A stretch of DNA of 18,345 nucleotides from an uncultured Clostridia bacterium (GTDB lineage: Bacteria > Bacillota > Clostridia > TANB77 > CAG-508), in contig CANQTJ010000014.1 of assembly GCA_947626705.1 (NCBI GenBank), forward strand, positions 1 to 18,345, in the 5' to 3' direction. Below, piece by piece: positions 6,809 through 14,592 of the stretch. The notes beneath the pieces were generated by a model. That model searched no databases and was not told the origin of the DNA. It worked only from the letters and a program-made list of their open reading frames with translations. Numbering within the stretch: position 1 is the stretch's first letter; every line of letters begins with the position of its first letter. The translations under genes and the position numbers were made by a program.

Positions 6809-8207
6809 TTTTTACTCCTTTTAATATTTCCATTCCATTTTTCGTGTCTTTAACTATATATCCTTTTTGAGCTATTAAATCTCTTAATTCATCTGATTTT
6901 GTCCAATCTTTATTTTCTCTAGCTATTTTTCTCATTTCTACTAAATCTAAAATTTCTTGTGGTATATCTTGGTTTTCTGAGTTAATTTTATCTATTTTTA
7001 TTCCTAAAACAGAGTCAAACTTTTCAAGCATTTTTGCCACTTCTGGATTCTTCTTTTCAAATTTAGCTAACTCCCAAACATAGCTCATAGCAAGTGGCAT
7101 ATTTAGGTCATCATTTATTGCTTTATGGAAATTTTCTTCTATTTGTATTAATCTTTCTTTATCATTTTGTGTTAATTCATCTGTTCCATTTAAATTTAAT
7201 TGATAACTATTACGTAATCTTTCCAATGATTTAGCTGTTGCGTCTATTCCTTCCCACGTAAAATTTAATTTATTTCTGTAATGGCAAGAATAACTATATA
7301 GCCTATATACTATTGGGTCATATCCTTTTTCTTTTATGTCTTTTACTAAATATACATTTCCTAATGATTTTGACATTTTTCCGCCATTTATTAATAAATA
7401 TTCTCCATGCATCCAGTAGTTTGCTGGTATTTTACCACATTTTCCTTTGCTTTGTGCTATTTCATTTTCATGATGTGTTGGTACTAAGTCTATTCCTCCT
7501 GTATGTATATCAAATTGTTCTCCTAAATATTTTTGTCCCATTGCAGAACATTCTATATGCCACCCTGGATAACTAGGTCCCCATTTACTATCCCATTTCA
7601 TCAAATGATTTTCTGGCGCTTTTATCCATAATGCAAAATCTGCTGGATTCTTTTTTTCGTTGTCTATTTCTACTCTTGCTCCTGCTTTTTGGTTTTCTAA
7701 GTCTAAATTTGTTAATATTGGATATTTATCTAATTTTGATATATCAAAGTATATTGCCGTTGATGTTTCATAGGCATATCCTTTTTTTTCTAGTTCTTCA
7801 ACATATTCAAGCATCTCTTTAATATGCTCTGTTGCTTTGCATACTATTTCTGGTGTTTCTACATTTAATTCTTTTAAATCTTCAAAAAAAAGTTTTGTAT
7901 AATATTGTGCTATTTCTAATGGAGTTTTATGTTCTTCTCTTGCTGATTTTAACATTTTGTCTTCTCCATCATCTCCATCAGATACTAAATGTCCAACATC
8001 TGTTATATTCATTACGTGTTTTATTTTGTACCCATTGTATCTCAATACTCTTCTTAAAACATCTTGAAATATATTTGTTCTCATATTTCCAATTGTTGCA
8101 TTTTTATATACTGTTGGCCCACATGAGTATATTTTGATTTCATTTATATCTATTGGCTCAAATTTTTCTTTCTGTCTTGTCAAAGTATTATAAAAATATA
8201 TTTCCAT
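6801..8207 (-). CDS. cysS: Cysteinyl-tRNA synthetase
   Basis: Class I synthetase attaching cysteine to tRNA-Cys; 468 residues, the normal length. Zinc ligands are visible: Cys29 (YSCGPTVY), Cys220 (WHIECSAMG) and the His/Glu group in THHENE (244-249). The KMSKS loop is at 277-281. The first class I signature, normally HIGN, reads TIGN (38-41, ACA for Thr). TIGN is the form found in tryptophanyl-tRNA synthetases, so it is probably tolerated. The start ATG is preceded by GGAAGGA about 11 bases upstream. It lies 125 bp downstream of the PBP gene and overlaps the following phosphodiesterase gene. I see no T-box leader in the gap upstream. Confidence 0.96.
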   Translation of the reverse strand: MEIYFYNTLTRQKEKFEPIDINEIKIYSCGPTVYKNATIGNMRTNIFQDVLRRVLRYNGYKIKHVMNITDVGHLVSDGDDGEDKMLKSAREEHKTPLEIAQYYTKLFFEDLKELNVETPEIVCKATEHIKEMLEYVEELEKKGYAYETSTAIYFDISKLDKYPILTNLDLENQKAGARVEIDNEKKNPADFALWIKAPENHLMKWDSKWGPSYPGWHIECSAMGQKYLGEQFDIHTGGIDLVPTHHENEIAQSKGKCGKIPANYWMHGEYLLINGGKMSKSLGNVYLVKDIKEKGYDPIVYRLYSYSCHYRNKLNFTWEGIDATAKSLERLRNSYQLNLNGTDELTQNDKERLIQIEENFHKAINDDLNMPLAMSYVWELAKFEKKNPEVAKMLEKFDSVLGIKIDKINSENQDIPQEILDLVEMRKIARENKDWTKSDELRDLIAQKGYIVKDTKNGMEILKGVKNE

Positions 8208-8253
8208 ATTAAATTTTATCCTTCCTAAATTAAAATCTTATTTTTTATTTATT

Positions 8254-8282
8254 AAGGTTGATATATTAATTATATCAACCTT
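8254..8282. repeat. Perfect 12-bp palindromic hairpin upstream of cysS
   Basis: AAGGTTGATATA (8254-8265) pairs perfectly with TATATCAACCTT (8271-8282) around TTAAT. On the minus strand it follows the PBP gene, but the next bases are A-rich rather than T-rich, so it is not a standard terminator for that gene. On the plus strand the following bases are TTTAATTTTAATT. It could be a weak terminator, an mRNA-stabilising stem or an operator. Confidence 0.5.
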
Positions 8283-8332
8283 TAATTTTAATTAATTTTA
8301 TTTTGATAAACTGTAACAAAATAACTTATTTT

Positions 8333-10873
8333 TTACTCTACTGTTTCGTCTACTATGTTATTGTTTCCTGATACAGTATTTTTTGTAGTATTATTTACGC
8401 TATTTGTAGCAGTAGTATTAGAAGAAGTACTATTAGTAACTGTATTATTTGTAGTTGTATTAGTCGTAGTATTATTAGTAACAGTATTAGTATTTACTTT
8501 AGGTTCTTCTGGTTTTTTATGCACATCACATATATCTGTAACTTCTTGAGTTCCTGTTCTTGATGCTGCACCAATTGGTTTCCATAGACCTAATTTTTCT
8601 TTTGGTACTACTCCTCCATAACTTACTCTTTTTACTTGTTCTATTGGGCAATATTCATTTGCTACTTTTCCTGATACTTGACATATATTTTGAACACCGT
8701 GTCCTTCACAGTTTGATGGCATATTATCAGCTGTAAAAATTTCAGAATATACATCAGTACATGTTGCTGTTGCAATGCAACCAGTTAATTTACATACATT
8801 TGCCGTAACTATTCCACTTGATGGAACATTAAAGTTTTTATTTGGTAATCCTTTATGAATATTTTTCATAATTGCGGCCCATATTTGTCCTGCTGGATTA
8901 TAAGAAGTTTGTATTGTTTCATCAATATCATATCCAAACCAACATGCTGCTGTATAATATGGTGTCATTCCACATAACCATCTATCATAATATTCATCTG
9001 TTGAACCTGTTTTTGCACATGTTTCCATTCCTGGTATTGCACAATATGTTGCAGTTCCTCCTGCTTTTACTGGTTCTGAAGTAATTGACCTTGTTATATA
9101 AGCATTTTGTTCTGAAAATACTCTTGTTTTTTCTTGTTTTGGTGTTAATACTGTATTTCCATTTGAATCTACAACTTTTGTATAGAATGTTGGTGTTATA
9201 TATACTCCATCATTTGCAATTGTAGCATAAGCTCCTGCCATTTCTAATGGACTTATACCATCTGTTACTCCTCCTATTGATAGTGGTAAATAAGCATCTT
9301 TTTCTTCATTTAATGTAGTTACGCCCATTTTTTTCATATATTCTATTGCTTTTGTAGGTGTTAACTCTCTCATTATTTTTACCATAGGTATATTTTGAGA
9401 TGTTCTTATACAACTCCTTATATTTATTAATCCTTTTGGTTCATTATAATCATTTGGTGGATATCCATTAAAATCTGTTTTTACATCATCATATATAGTT
9501 GCTGCTGTTATTACTTTTTCTTGTAATCCTGGCGCAATATCAACAATTGGTTTTATTGAAGAACCAGTTTGCCTAATTGCTTGTATTCCTCTATTTAATC
9601 CTGTTGCATATTTATTTCCTAATTCTCCACCTACTGCTACTACTTCTCCTGTTGTCTGGTCTAATATTACTATTCCAGCTTGACTATGTTCATTTTTTAG
9701 TTTACCATTTTCATCTTTAGCATAACCTTTTAATTGATATTTAGCATTATCAAATTCTTGTTCAACTGTTGCTTGTATTGAAGCATTCTCTGTTGAATAT
9801 ATTGTTAATCCACTTCCATATACATAATTTTCAGCTATTTCTCTTTTAATATTTTGTTCTTCCATTACTTGTTCAACTACTTGATTAATTGTAGCATCTG
9901 TATGGAATGAATATGTTGAATTTGTGCTTGTATCTCCTTTTGTAAAAGCTAATCCTGCTTTTACTTTTTCCACTGCTGTATTATATGCTTCTTCATCTGT
10001 TACAAGTCCTTGTTCTTTCATTTCATTAAGTACAGTTAATGTTTTATCCATTCTTGTTTTAGCTAATTTTTCTTGGTCTTTTTCTTCATCATAAGGGTCA
10101 TACGACATAGGTGCATTATTTATTCCAGCTAAAAATGCACACTCAGCTAAATCTAAGTCTTTAGCACTTTTATTAAAATAATAAGTTGCTCCTAATTGAA
10201 CTCCATGAAGATTATTTCCACCTACATATATTATGTTTAAATATAATTCTAATATTTGGTCTTTAGATATCATTCTTTCTACTTGTATTGCCTTTGCCCA
10301 CTCTTTGACTTTTCTAGTTATACCAGCAATTCCAGTTCTTGCTTTTTCATCAGTTATATTTTTTACTAATTGTTGAGTAATTGAACTTCCTCCATAAGAG
10401 GAATTTCCTGTAATTGTTCCCAAAATAGCTCCTGCTGTTCTTTTTAAGTCAATTCCACTATGAGAATAAAATCTTTTATCTTCTATTGCAATATATGCTT
10501 TTGGTAAATATTCAGACATCTCACTAATTGATATTGTCCTTCTTTTTTCATCTGTACTCAAATTAGCAATTTCATTTCCATCTCTATCTAAAACTATTGT
10601 ATTAGAATCTCCTACTGTTAGTTGTTCTTTTGTTATTTCAAATTCATCTCCAAATAATCCAAAGAACATTGCAGCTATAATACCTGCACCAATAACACAT
10701 AAAAGTAAAAATATTATTAATAGTATTTTGAATGCCATTTTTAGTTTTGTGTGTTTTTTCTTATTTCCTTTTTCACTTTTTCTAACTTTTACTTTTTTAT
10801 TTTTCTTTTCTACAGTATTTTTTCTTCTTGGTGTTGCTTTTTTAGAATCTCTATTATTATTTTTCTCTGGCAT
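8333..10873 (-). CDS. Class A penicillin-binding protein (PBP1A type)
   Basis: Bifunctional peptidoglycan glycosyltransferase and DD-transpeptidase, 846 residues. A strongly basic cytoplasmic tail (1-45) precedes one membrane segment (about 48-74, KILLIIFLLLCVIGAG). The GT51 domain shows EDKRFYSHSG with catalytic Glu131, GGSSITQQL (161-169) and YLNIIYVGG. The transpeptidase has SSIK (Ser438 nucleophile, Lys441), SQN (492-494) and KTGS (621-624). A cysteine-containing C-terminal segment follows, and the last ~55 residues are almost pure Thr/Asn/Ser/Val repeats, probably an extended linker in the wall. The frame opens 15 bases earlier, but GAGGAGG TATAAA precedes the ATG at 10871-10873, which I take as the start. 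It is likely transcribed with, or just after, the gene at 10969-11811. Confidence 0.94.
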   Translation of the reverse strand: MPEKNNNRDSKKATPRRKNTVEKKNKKVKVRKSEKGNKKKHTKLKMAFKILLIIFLLLCVIGAGIIAAMFFGLFGDEFEITKEQLTVGDSNTIVLDRDGNEIANLSTDEKRRTISISEMSEYLPKAYIAIEDKRFYSHSGIDLKRTAGAILGTITGNSSYGGSSITQQLVKNITDEKARTGIAGITRKVKEWAKAIQVERMISKDQILELYLNIIYVGGNNLHGVQLGATYYFNKSAKDLDLAECAFLAGINNAPMSYDPYDEEKDQEKLAKTRMDKTLTVLNEMKEQGLVTDEEAYNTAVEKVKAGLAFTKGDTSTNSTYSFHTDATINQVVEQVMEEQNIKREIAENYVYGSGLTIYSTENASIQATVEQEFDNAKYQLKGYAKDENGKLKNEHSQAGIVILDQTTGEVVAVGGELGNKYATGLNRGIQAIRQTGSSIKPIVDIAPGLQEKVITAATIYDDVKTDFNGYPPNDYNEPKGLINIRSCIRTSQNIPMVKIMRELTPTKAIEYMKKMGVTTLNEEKDAYLPLSIGGVTDGISPLEMAGAYATIANDGVYITPTFYTKVVDSNGNTVLTPKQEKTRVFSEQNAYITRSITSEPVKAGGTATYCAIPGMETCAKTGSTDEYYDRWLCGMTPYYTAACWFGYDIDETIQTSYNPAGQIWAAIMKNIHKGLPNKNFNVPSSGIVTANVCKLTGCIATATCTDVYSEIFTADNMPSNCEGHGVQNICQVSGKVANEYCPIEQVKRVSYGGVVPKEKLGLWKPIGAASRTGTQEVTDICDVHKKPEEPKVNTNTVTNNTTTNTTTNNTVTNSTSSNTTATNSVNNTTKNTVSGNNNIVDETVE

Positions 10874-10968
10874 TTTATACCTCCTCATAATCTTTTGAAT
10901 TATAATACAATAATTATATTACATTTTTTATAAAAATGAAAGTATTTATAAAAATATTTTTAAATAAA

Positions 10969-11811
10969 CTATTCACTCAATTCTCCATTATTTAAAATAA
11001 GCTTTTTTATAACCACCTTATCTAATTTCATTTTTTCTTTTATTTCATTCACTCCTTGTTTTTTATATAATTTTGACTCATACAAATCTTTTAAATTATA
11101 ATTACTATCTAATGACTTACTATCTTTTTTATCATCTCTAAAGTCTATTTCATAATCATTTACTGTTAAACCTTCAAATCTTTTTTTCATTATTTTTGCC
11201 TTTGATTTTACATTTATTATAATAGCATCATCTTTTAAATTATATTTATTTATTAATTCTTTTGGAAAATCTACATTTATAATAATTTGCGATTTCATCA
11301 AACTTTTCTTTTTATTATTTGTAAATGTTATTATTATTCCTTCATCTTCTTCTAATGTTTTTGCTAATCTAGCAAATTTTTCTATATGATTTGTAACTAT
11401 ATTGATATTTTTATATTTTCTTGCTAATATCTTTATATTTTGTATTTGTATATCTGTTAAGTCATTTATTAATATTGATATATTAACTTTTTCTATTTTC
11501 TTTTTATCTATTACAAACTCAATAATATCTGGTAATAAAATAGTATATAACCACTTTCCATCAGATATTTCTATACCATACATATTTAGATAATTTACAT
11601 ATAATTGTTCTTTTTGTATTTGTTTACTTAACACTATTTTTTTACTATTAGAAAATCTTTTTATTATTTTATTTGTTTTTAATGCAATTTGTTCTATTTT
11701 TTTATCTTTTATATCCTCTGTAATTGGTACTTTTATGGTATTTTCATCTATTTTTATAATTCCTAATTTCTTTTGAAAATAGTTTGGATTATATTTTTCT
11801 ATATAAAACAT
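10969..11811 (-). CDS. Uncharacterised protein, possible nucleotide-binding-like alpha/beta fold
   Basis: A 280-residue, Lys/Ile/Asn-rich soluble protein I cannot assign to a named family. The middle alternates predicted strands and helices: strand ISILIND (111-117), helix to about 134, NINIVTN (135-141), helix to about 152, GIIITFTNN (158-166), IIINVDFP (176-183) and AIIINV (196-201). This is the pattern of a Rossmann-like domain, but no glycine-rich nucleotide loop is evident. The N-terminal 100 residues and a charged C-terminal tail (from about 225) flank it. There is no signal peptide or membrane segment. The start ATG has GAGGTGA six bases upstream, part of it within a hairpin stem. It lies between truB and the PBP gene on the same strand. 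Confidence 0.72.
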   Translation of the reverse strand: MFYIEKYNPNYFQKKLGIIKIDENTIKVPITEDIKDKKIEQIALKTNKIIKRFSNSKKIVLSKQIQKEQLYVNYLNMYGIEISDGKWLYTILLPDIIEFVIDKKKIEKVNISILINDLTDIQIQNIKILARKYKNINIVTNHIEKFARLAKTLEEDEGIIITFTNNKKKSLMKSQIIINVDFPKELINKYNLKDDAIIINVKSKAKIMKKRFEGLTVNDYEIDFRDDKKDSKSLDSNYNLKDLYESKLYKKQGVNEIKEKMKLDKVVIKKLILNNGELSE

Positions 11812-11817
11812 AAAAAA

Positions 11818-11854
11818 TCACCTCATATATTTTTATTTAATTAAATATATGAGG
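11818..11854 (-). promoter_or_regulatory. Hairpin covering the ribosome binding site of the 280-aa gene
   Basis: AAATATATGAGG (minus-strand 3' arm, plus positions 11821-11832) and its complement at 11843-11854 form a perfect 12-bp stem with a 10-base loop. The GAGG of the 3' arm is the start of the GAGGTGA ribosome binding site. Six bases of T separate it from the ATG, so the same structure also resembles a terminator for the truB operon followed by TGATTTTTT. It could therefore either end upstream transcription or restrict translation of the gene. Confidence 0.5.
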
Positions 11855-11920
11855 CTTGTATTTATTTTATTAATTGTTTTAATAATTAATATTTAATACT
11901 TGTTTAAAATGTTTTTTAAT

Positions 11921-12787
11921 TTAAATTATAACATCTCTTTTTAATAAATTATTTTCAATTATACCAAGTCCTATAAATTGTTTATTTATATTATATATTC
12001 TATATATTCCATTTTCGCAATTTTCAGTTATTCTTACTCCGTTTAAAAAATGTTGTAATCTTTTATTATCTAATTCAATTTTGTTTAATTCACTAAATAT
12101 TTTTTCTATTGATATTATTTCATTTTGTATATTTGATATATTTGATTCTAATTCATTTACCGTTATGCTATTTTCTATTTTAAATTCTCCTACTTGTGTT
12201 CTTTTTAATTTTTCCATATATCCAACTGTTTCAAATTTTGATGCAATGTCTTCACATAAACTTCTTATATATGTACCTTTTCCACAAAATACTTCAAATT
12301 CAATTTGTTTTTTTTCTTTTGAATATCTAATTAAATTTATGTCATAAATTTCTATTTGTCTTGGCTTTAGTTCTACTTTTTGTCCTTTTCTTGCATATTC
12401 ATATAATTTTTTACCATTTATTTTTATTGCTGAATATATTGGTGGTATTTGTTCTTGTTTTCCTAAAAATTGTTTTAGTATTTTGGTAATATTTTCTTGA
12501 TTTAATAAATTTTCATTTACTTCTTTTTTGTCTATTATATTTCCTTCTGAGTCTGCGGTATCTGTTTTTATTCCTAATTGTAACTTTACTATGTATTTTT
12601 TATTGTGATTTATTAAGTATTTTGATATTAAAGTAGCTTTTCCGACAAGTATTGGTAAAACGCCTTCTGCCATTGGGTCTAAAGTACCTGTATGTCCTAT
12701 TTTTTCATTTAATATTTTTTTTAATTTATTTACTATATCGTGTGACGTATAGCCTTTTGTCTTATTTATAATTATTATTCCATTCAT
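11921..12787 (-). CDS. truB: tRNA pseudouridine(55) synthase
   Basis: Converts U55 in the T-loop of tRNAs to pseudouridine. The 288-residue product begins MNGIIIINKTKGYTSHD, the usual TruB opening, and carries the catalytic-Asp motif HTGTLDPMAEGVLP (Asp near residue 38). Other conserved stretches are IPPIYSAIKINGKKLYEYAR and GTYIRSLCEDIA, with a C-terminal domain after about residue 220. The open frame can be extended to a TTG at 12808, but the ATG at 12785-12787 has GGAAGG six bases upstream and matches the family start. It lies 17 bp after the restored end of nrnA and is the last gene of the nusA operon before a 109-bp gap. Confidence 0.95.
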   Translation of the reverse strand: MNGIIIINKTKGYTSHDIVNKLKKILNEKIGHTGTLDPMAEGVLPILVGKATLISKYLINHNKKYIVKLQLGIKTDTADSEGNIIDKKEVNENLLNQENITKILKQFLGKQEQIPPIYSAIKINGKKLYEYARKGQKVELKPRQIEIYDINLIRYSKEKKQIEFEVFCGKGTYIRSLCEDIASKFETVGYMEKLKRTQVGEFKIENSITVNELESNISNIQNEIISIEKIFSELNKIELDNKRLQHFLNGVRITENCENGIYRIYNINKQFIGLGIIENNLLKRDVII

Positions 12788-12804
12788 TTTTTGCCTTCCA
12801 TTTA

Positions 12805-13762
12805 TCAATTAAGTCTTTTTCTTACTTCATTTATGATTTTTTGTTTTACTTGCTCAATTGTTCCTTGAATAAGAGCTCCTGCTGCTCTTTCGTGTCCTCC
12901 TCCGTCCAAACATTAAGCATACATCTGATACATTAATATAATCATTTGAACGCATTGATACTTTATAGGCATTTTCTTCATCTTCTTTTTGTCTAATAAA
13001 TATAGATACTTCTACCCCTTCTATATCTCTTCCTATTTCTACTAAACCTTCATGGTCACCAATTCCTGCATTTACTTCTTTTAAATCTTCATTTGTTATA
13101 TATGTAAATGTTATTTTTCCATTTTCTAAAAATTCCATTCTATCTATTGTTCTTTTCATTAATTCAAAATTTGGTTTAGTTTTTGTTTCTAATACTCTTT
13201 TATATATATCTGATACATTTACACCTTTTTGTAATAAATCTGCTGTAAATTCAAAAGTTTCTGGAGTTACTCCCGAATATCTAAATCCTCCTGTATCTGT
13301 TATTATACCTGTTAATATGCAAGTGCCTAAGTCTTTTTCTATGTCTATATTAAAATATTGAAACATTCCTATTAATATTTGACAACAAGCTGGTGATACA
13401 GGATTTACAAAATTTATATCTCCATACATTGTATTGCTTCCATGATGGTCAATTACTATTGTTTGTTTTGCTTTTTCGAAATATTCATTTCCTACCAATC
13501 TTTTAAAGTCAGCACAATCTAAAGCTATCGCTAAGTCATATTCTTCTATTTCTGTACTTTGTTTTACTTCATTTCTGTAAGGTAAAAAATCGAATACTCT
13601 AGGATACTCTTTTATTATCAAATCTGCTTCTTTTCCTAATTCTTTTAATGCAATCTTCATAGCTAAACTACTACCTATTGCATCTCCATCTGGAGTTTCA
13701 TGTGTTAATATTACTATGCTTTCAGCTCTTTTTATTTCTTCAATTATATTATCTAATGTCAT
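12805..13762 (-). CDS. nrnA: DHH/DHHA1 phosphoesterase (NrnA-type), frameshifted near the 3' end
   Basis: Family enzymes degrade 2-5 nt RNAs and dephosphorylate pAp. The DHH domain is intact: THETPDGDAIGSS (20-32), LDCAD (81-85) and VIDHHGSN (103-110). The DHHA1 domain runs to MFG (residue 286) and then leaves frame. As given, the frame ends at 12854 with a 302-residue product and an Arg/Ser-rich tail. Omitting one base (G at 12904 on the plus strand, C in the mRNA) restores FGGGGHERAAG and a 318-residue protein ending at 12805, 17 bp before truB. The ATG at 13760-13762, preceded by AAAGGAA, is 4 bp after rbfA; an upstream ATG at 13792 would overlap rbfA. A sequencing error or recent mutation is most likely. 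Confidence 0.85.
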
Positions 13763-13766
13763 ATAA

Positions 13767-14141
13767 CTATTCCTTTCTTTCAATTTTTTCATCAGGTATT
13801 ATTTCTTTTAATATTGAATCTATTTTTGCACCATATTCCATAGAATCATCTATTTCAAATATTAATTCCGGTGTATTCCTTAAGTTTATTCTTTTTGCAA
13901 GTTCTGTTCTTATAAATCCTGATGATTTTTTTAATCCTTCCATAGTATCTTTTATATTTTTTGAATTTAGAATACTTATAAATACTTTTGCATATTTTAA
14001 ATCTGGTGTAACTTTTACTTTCGTTACACTTATCATACCAGTTACATTTGGATTTTTTAATTCATATCCAATTATTTGACTTAATTGTTTTCTATATTCT
14101 TCATCTATACGCTCTATTCTATTGTTATTTTTGCTTGGCAT
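13767..14141 (-). CDS. rbfA: 30S ribosome-binding factor A
   Basis: Small KH-type protein that binds the 30S subunit late in assembly and helps 16S rRNA 5'-end maturation. The 124-residue product has the family length and conserved stretches: RIERIDEEYRKQLSQII near the start, NPNVTGMISVTKVKVTPDL with the following KYAKVFISIL (about 33-60), a helix with GFIRTELAKRINLRNTPEL, and the end segment FEIDDSMEYGAKID. The start ATG has AAGGAGG about nine bases upstream. It sits between the small basic protein and nrnA, with 4 bp to the latter. Confidence 0.95.
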   Translation of the reverse strand: MPSKNNNRIERIDEEYRKQLSQIIGYELKNPNVTGMISVTKVKVTPDLKYAKVFISILNSKNIKDTMEGLKKSSGFIRTELAKRINLRNTPELIFEIDDSMEYGAKIDSILKEIIPDEKIERKE

Positions 14142-14169
14142 TTAGTCTTTCCTCCTTGAAAATTTTAAA

Positions 14170-14553
14170 TTATCTTTCTTGACTGTTATCTTTTCCTTTT
14201 AGATTTTTATTTACCACTTTTAAATAATCTATCTGTCTTTTATAAACTGCTTCTCTGGCTCTGATTCCTTTTATATGGTTTTCAATTTTTATGTCAAATT
14301 TACTTGCCATATCTTTTATCTCTTGTTTAAATTCTTTTACCTCTTTTTTTGCTTTTAAGTTATTTGTTTGTTGATTTTCATCTTGTGCTTCTACTTTACT
14401 TCCTTGTTGTTTTACCTTTGCATTTTTTTCTTTTAGTTTAGATTTTTGTGCTTTTCTTCTTTCTCTTTCATTATTAATTCTTTTTTCTTTTTCTTCTAAT
14501 AAATCATCAACTATTGAATATTTTTTTCCTTTTCTCTTTTTTCCTTTTCCCAT
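14170..14553 (-). CDS. Small basic coiled-coil protein of unknown function
   Basis: A 127-residue, very Lys/Glu/Arg-rich protein with no hydrophobic segment. The N-terminus is basic (MGKGKKRKGKK), followed by a predicted long helix or coiled coil (about 15-55, EEKEKRINNERERRKAQK), a Gln/Asn-rich break (about 58-65) and a second helical part ending REAVYKRQIDYLK. I do not recognise a family. Its place between infB and rbfA, with 39 bp and 28 bp gaps on the same strand, and its basic charge suggest a role with ribosomes or RNA; this is inference. The ATG at 14551-14553 (AAGGAT about nine bases upstream) is preferred to a GTG three codons earlier that sits almost on the binding site. Confidence 0.75.
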   Translation of the reverse strand: MGKGKKRKGKKYSIVDDLLEEKEKRINNERERRKAQKSKLKEKNAKVKQQGSKVEAQDENQQTNNLKAKKEVKEFKQEIKDMASKFDIKIENHIKGIRAREAVYKRQIDYLKVVNKNLKGKDNSQER

Positions 14554-14592
14554 TATTTTCACATCCTTATATTATTTTTTTATTTCTTCATA

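Noticed and set aside
8208..8332. T-box riboswitch before cysS
   Set aside because: The 125-bp gap has no T-box consensus, specifier loop or antiterminator; only the simple palindrome is present.
10899..10927. TATAAT at 10899-10904 as the PBP promoter on the minus strand
   Set aside because: The position 17 bp upstream reads AAAATG, and several TATAAT-like words occur in this AT-rich gap, so none can be chosen.
12788..12808. TTG start for truB at 12808
   Set aside because: The GGAAGG binding site lies after that codon and is placed for the ATG at 12787, which gives the family N-terminus.
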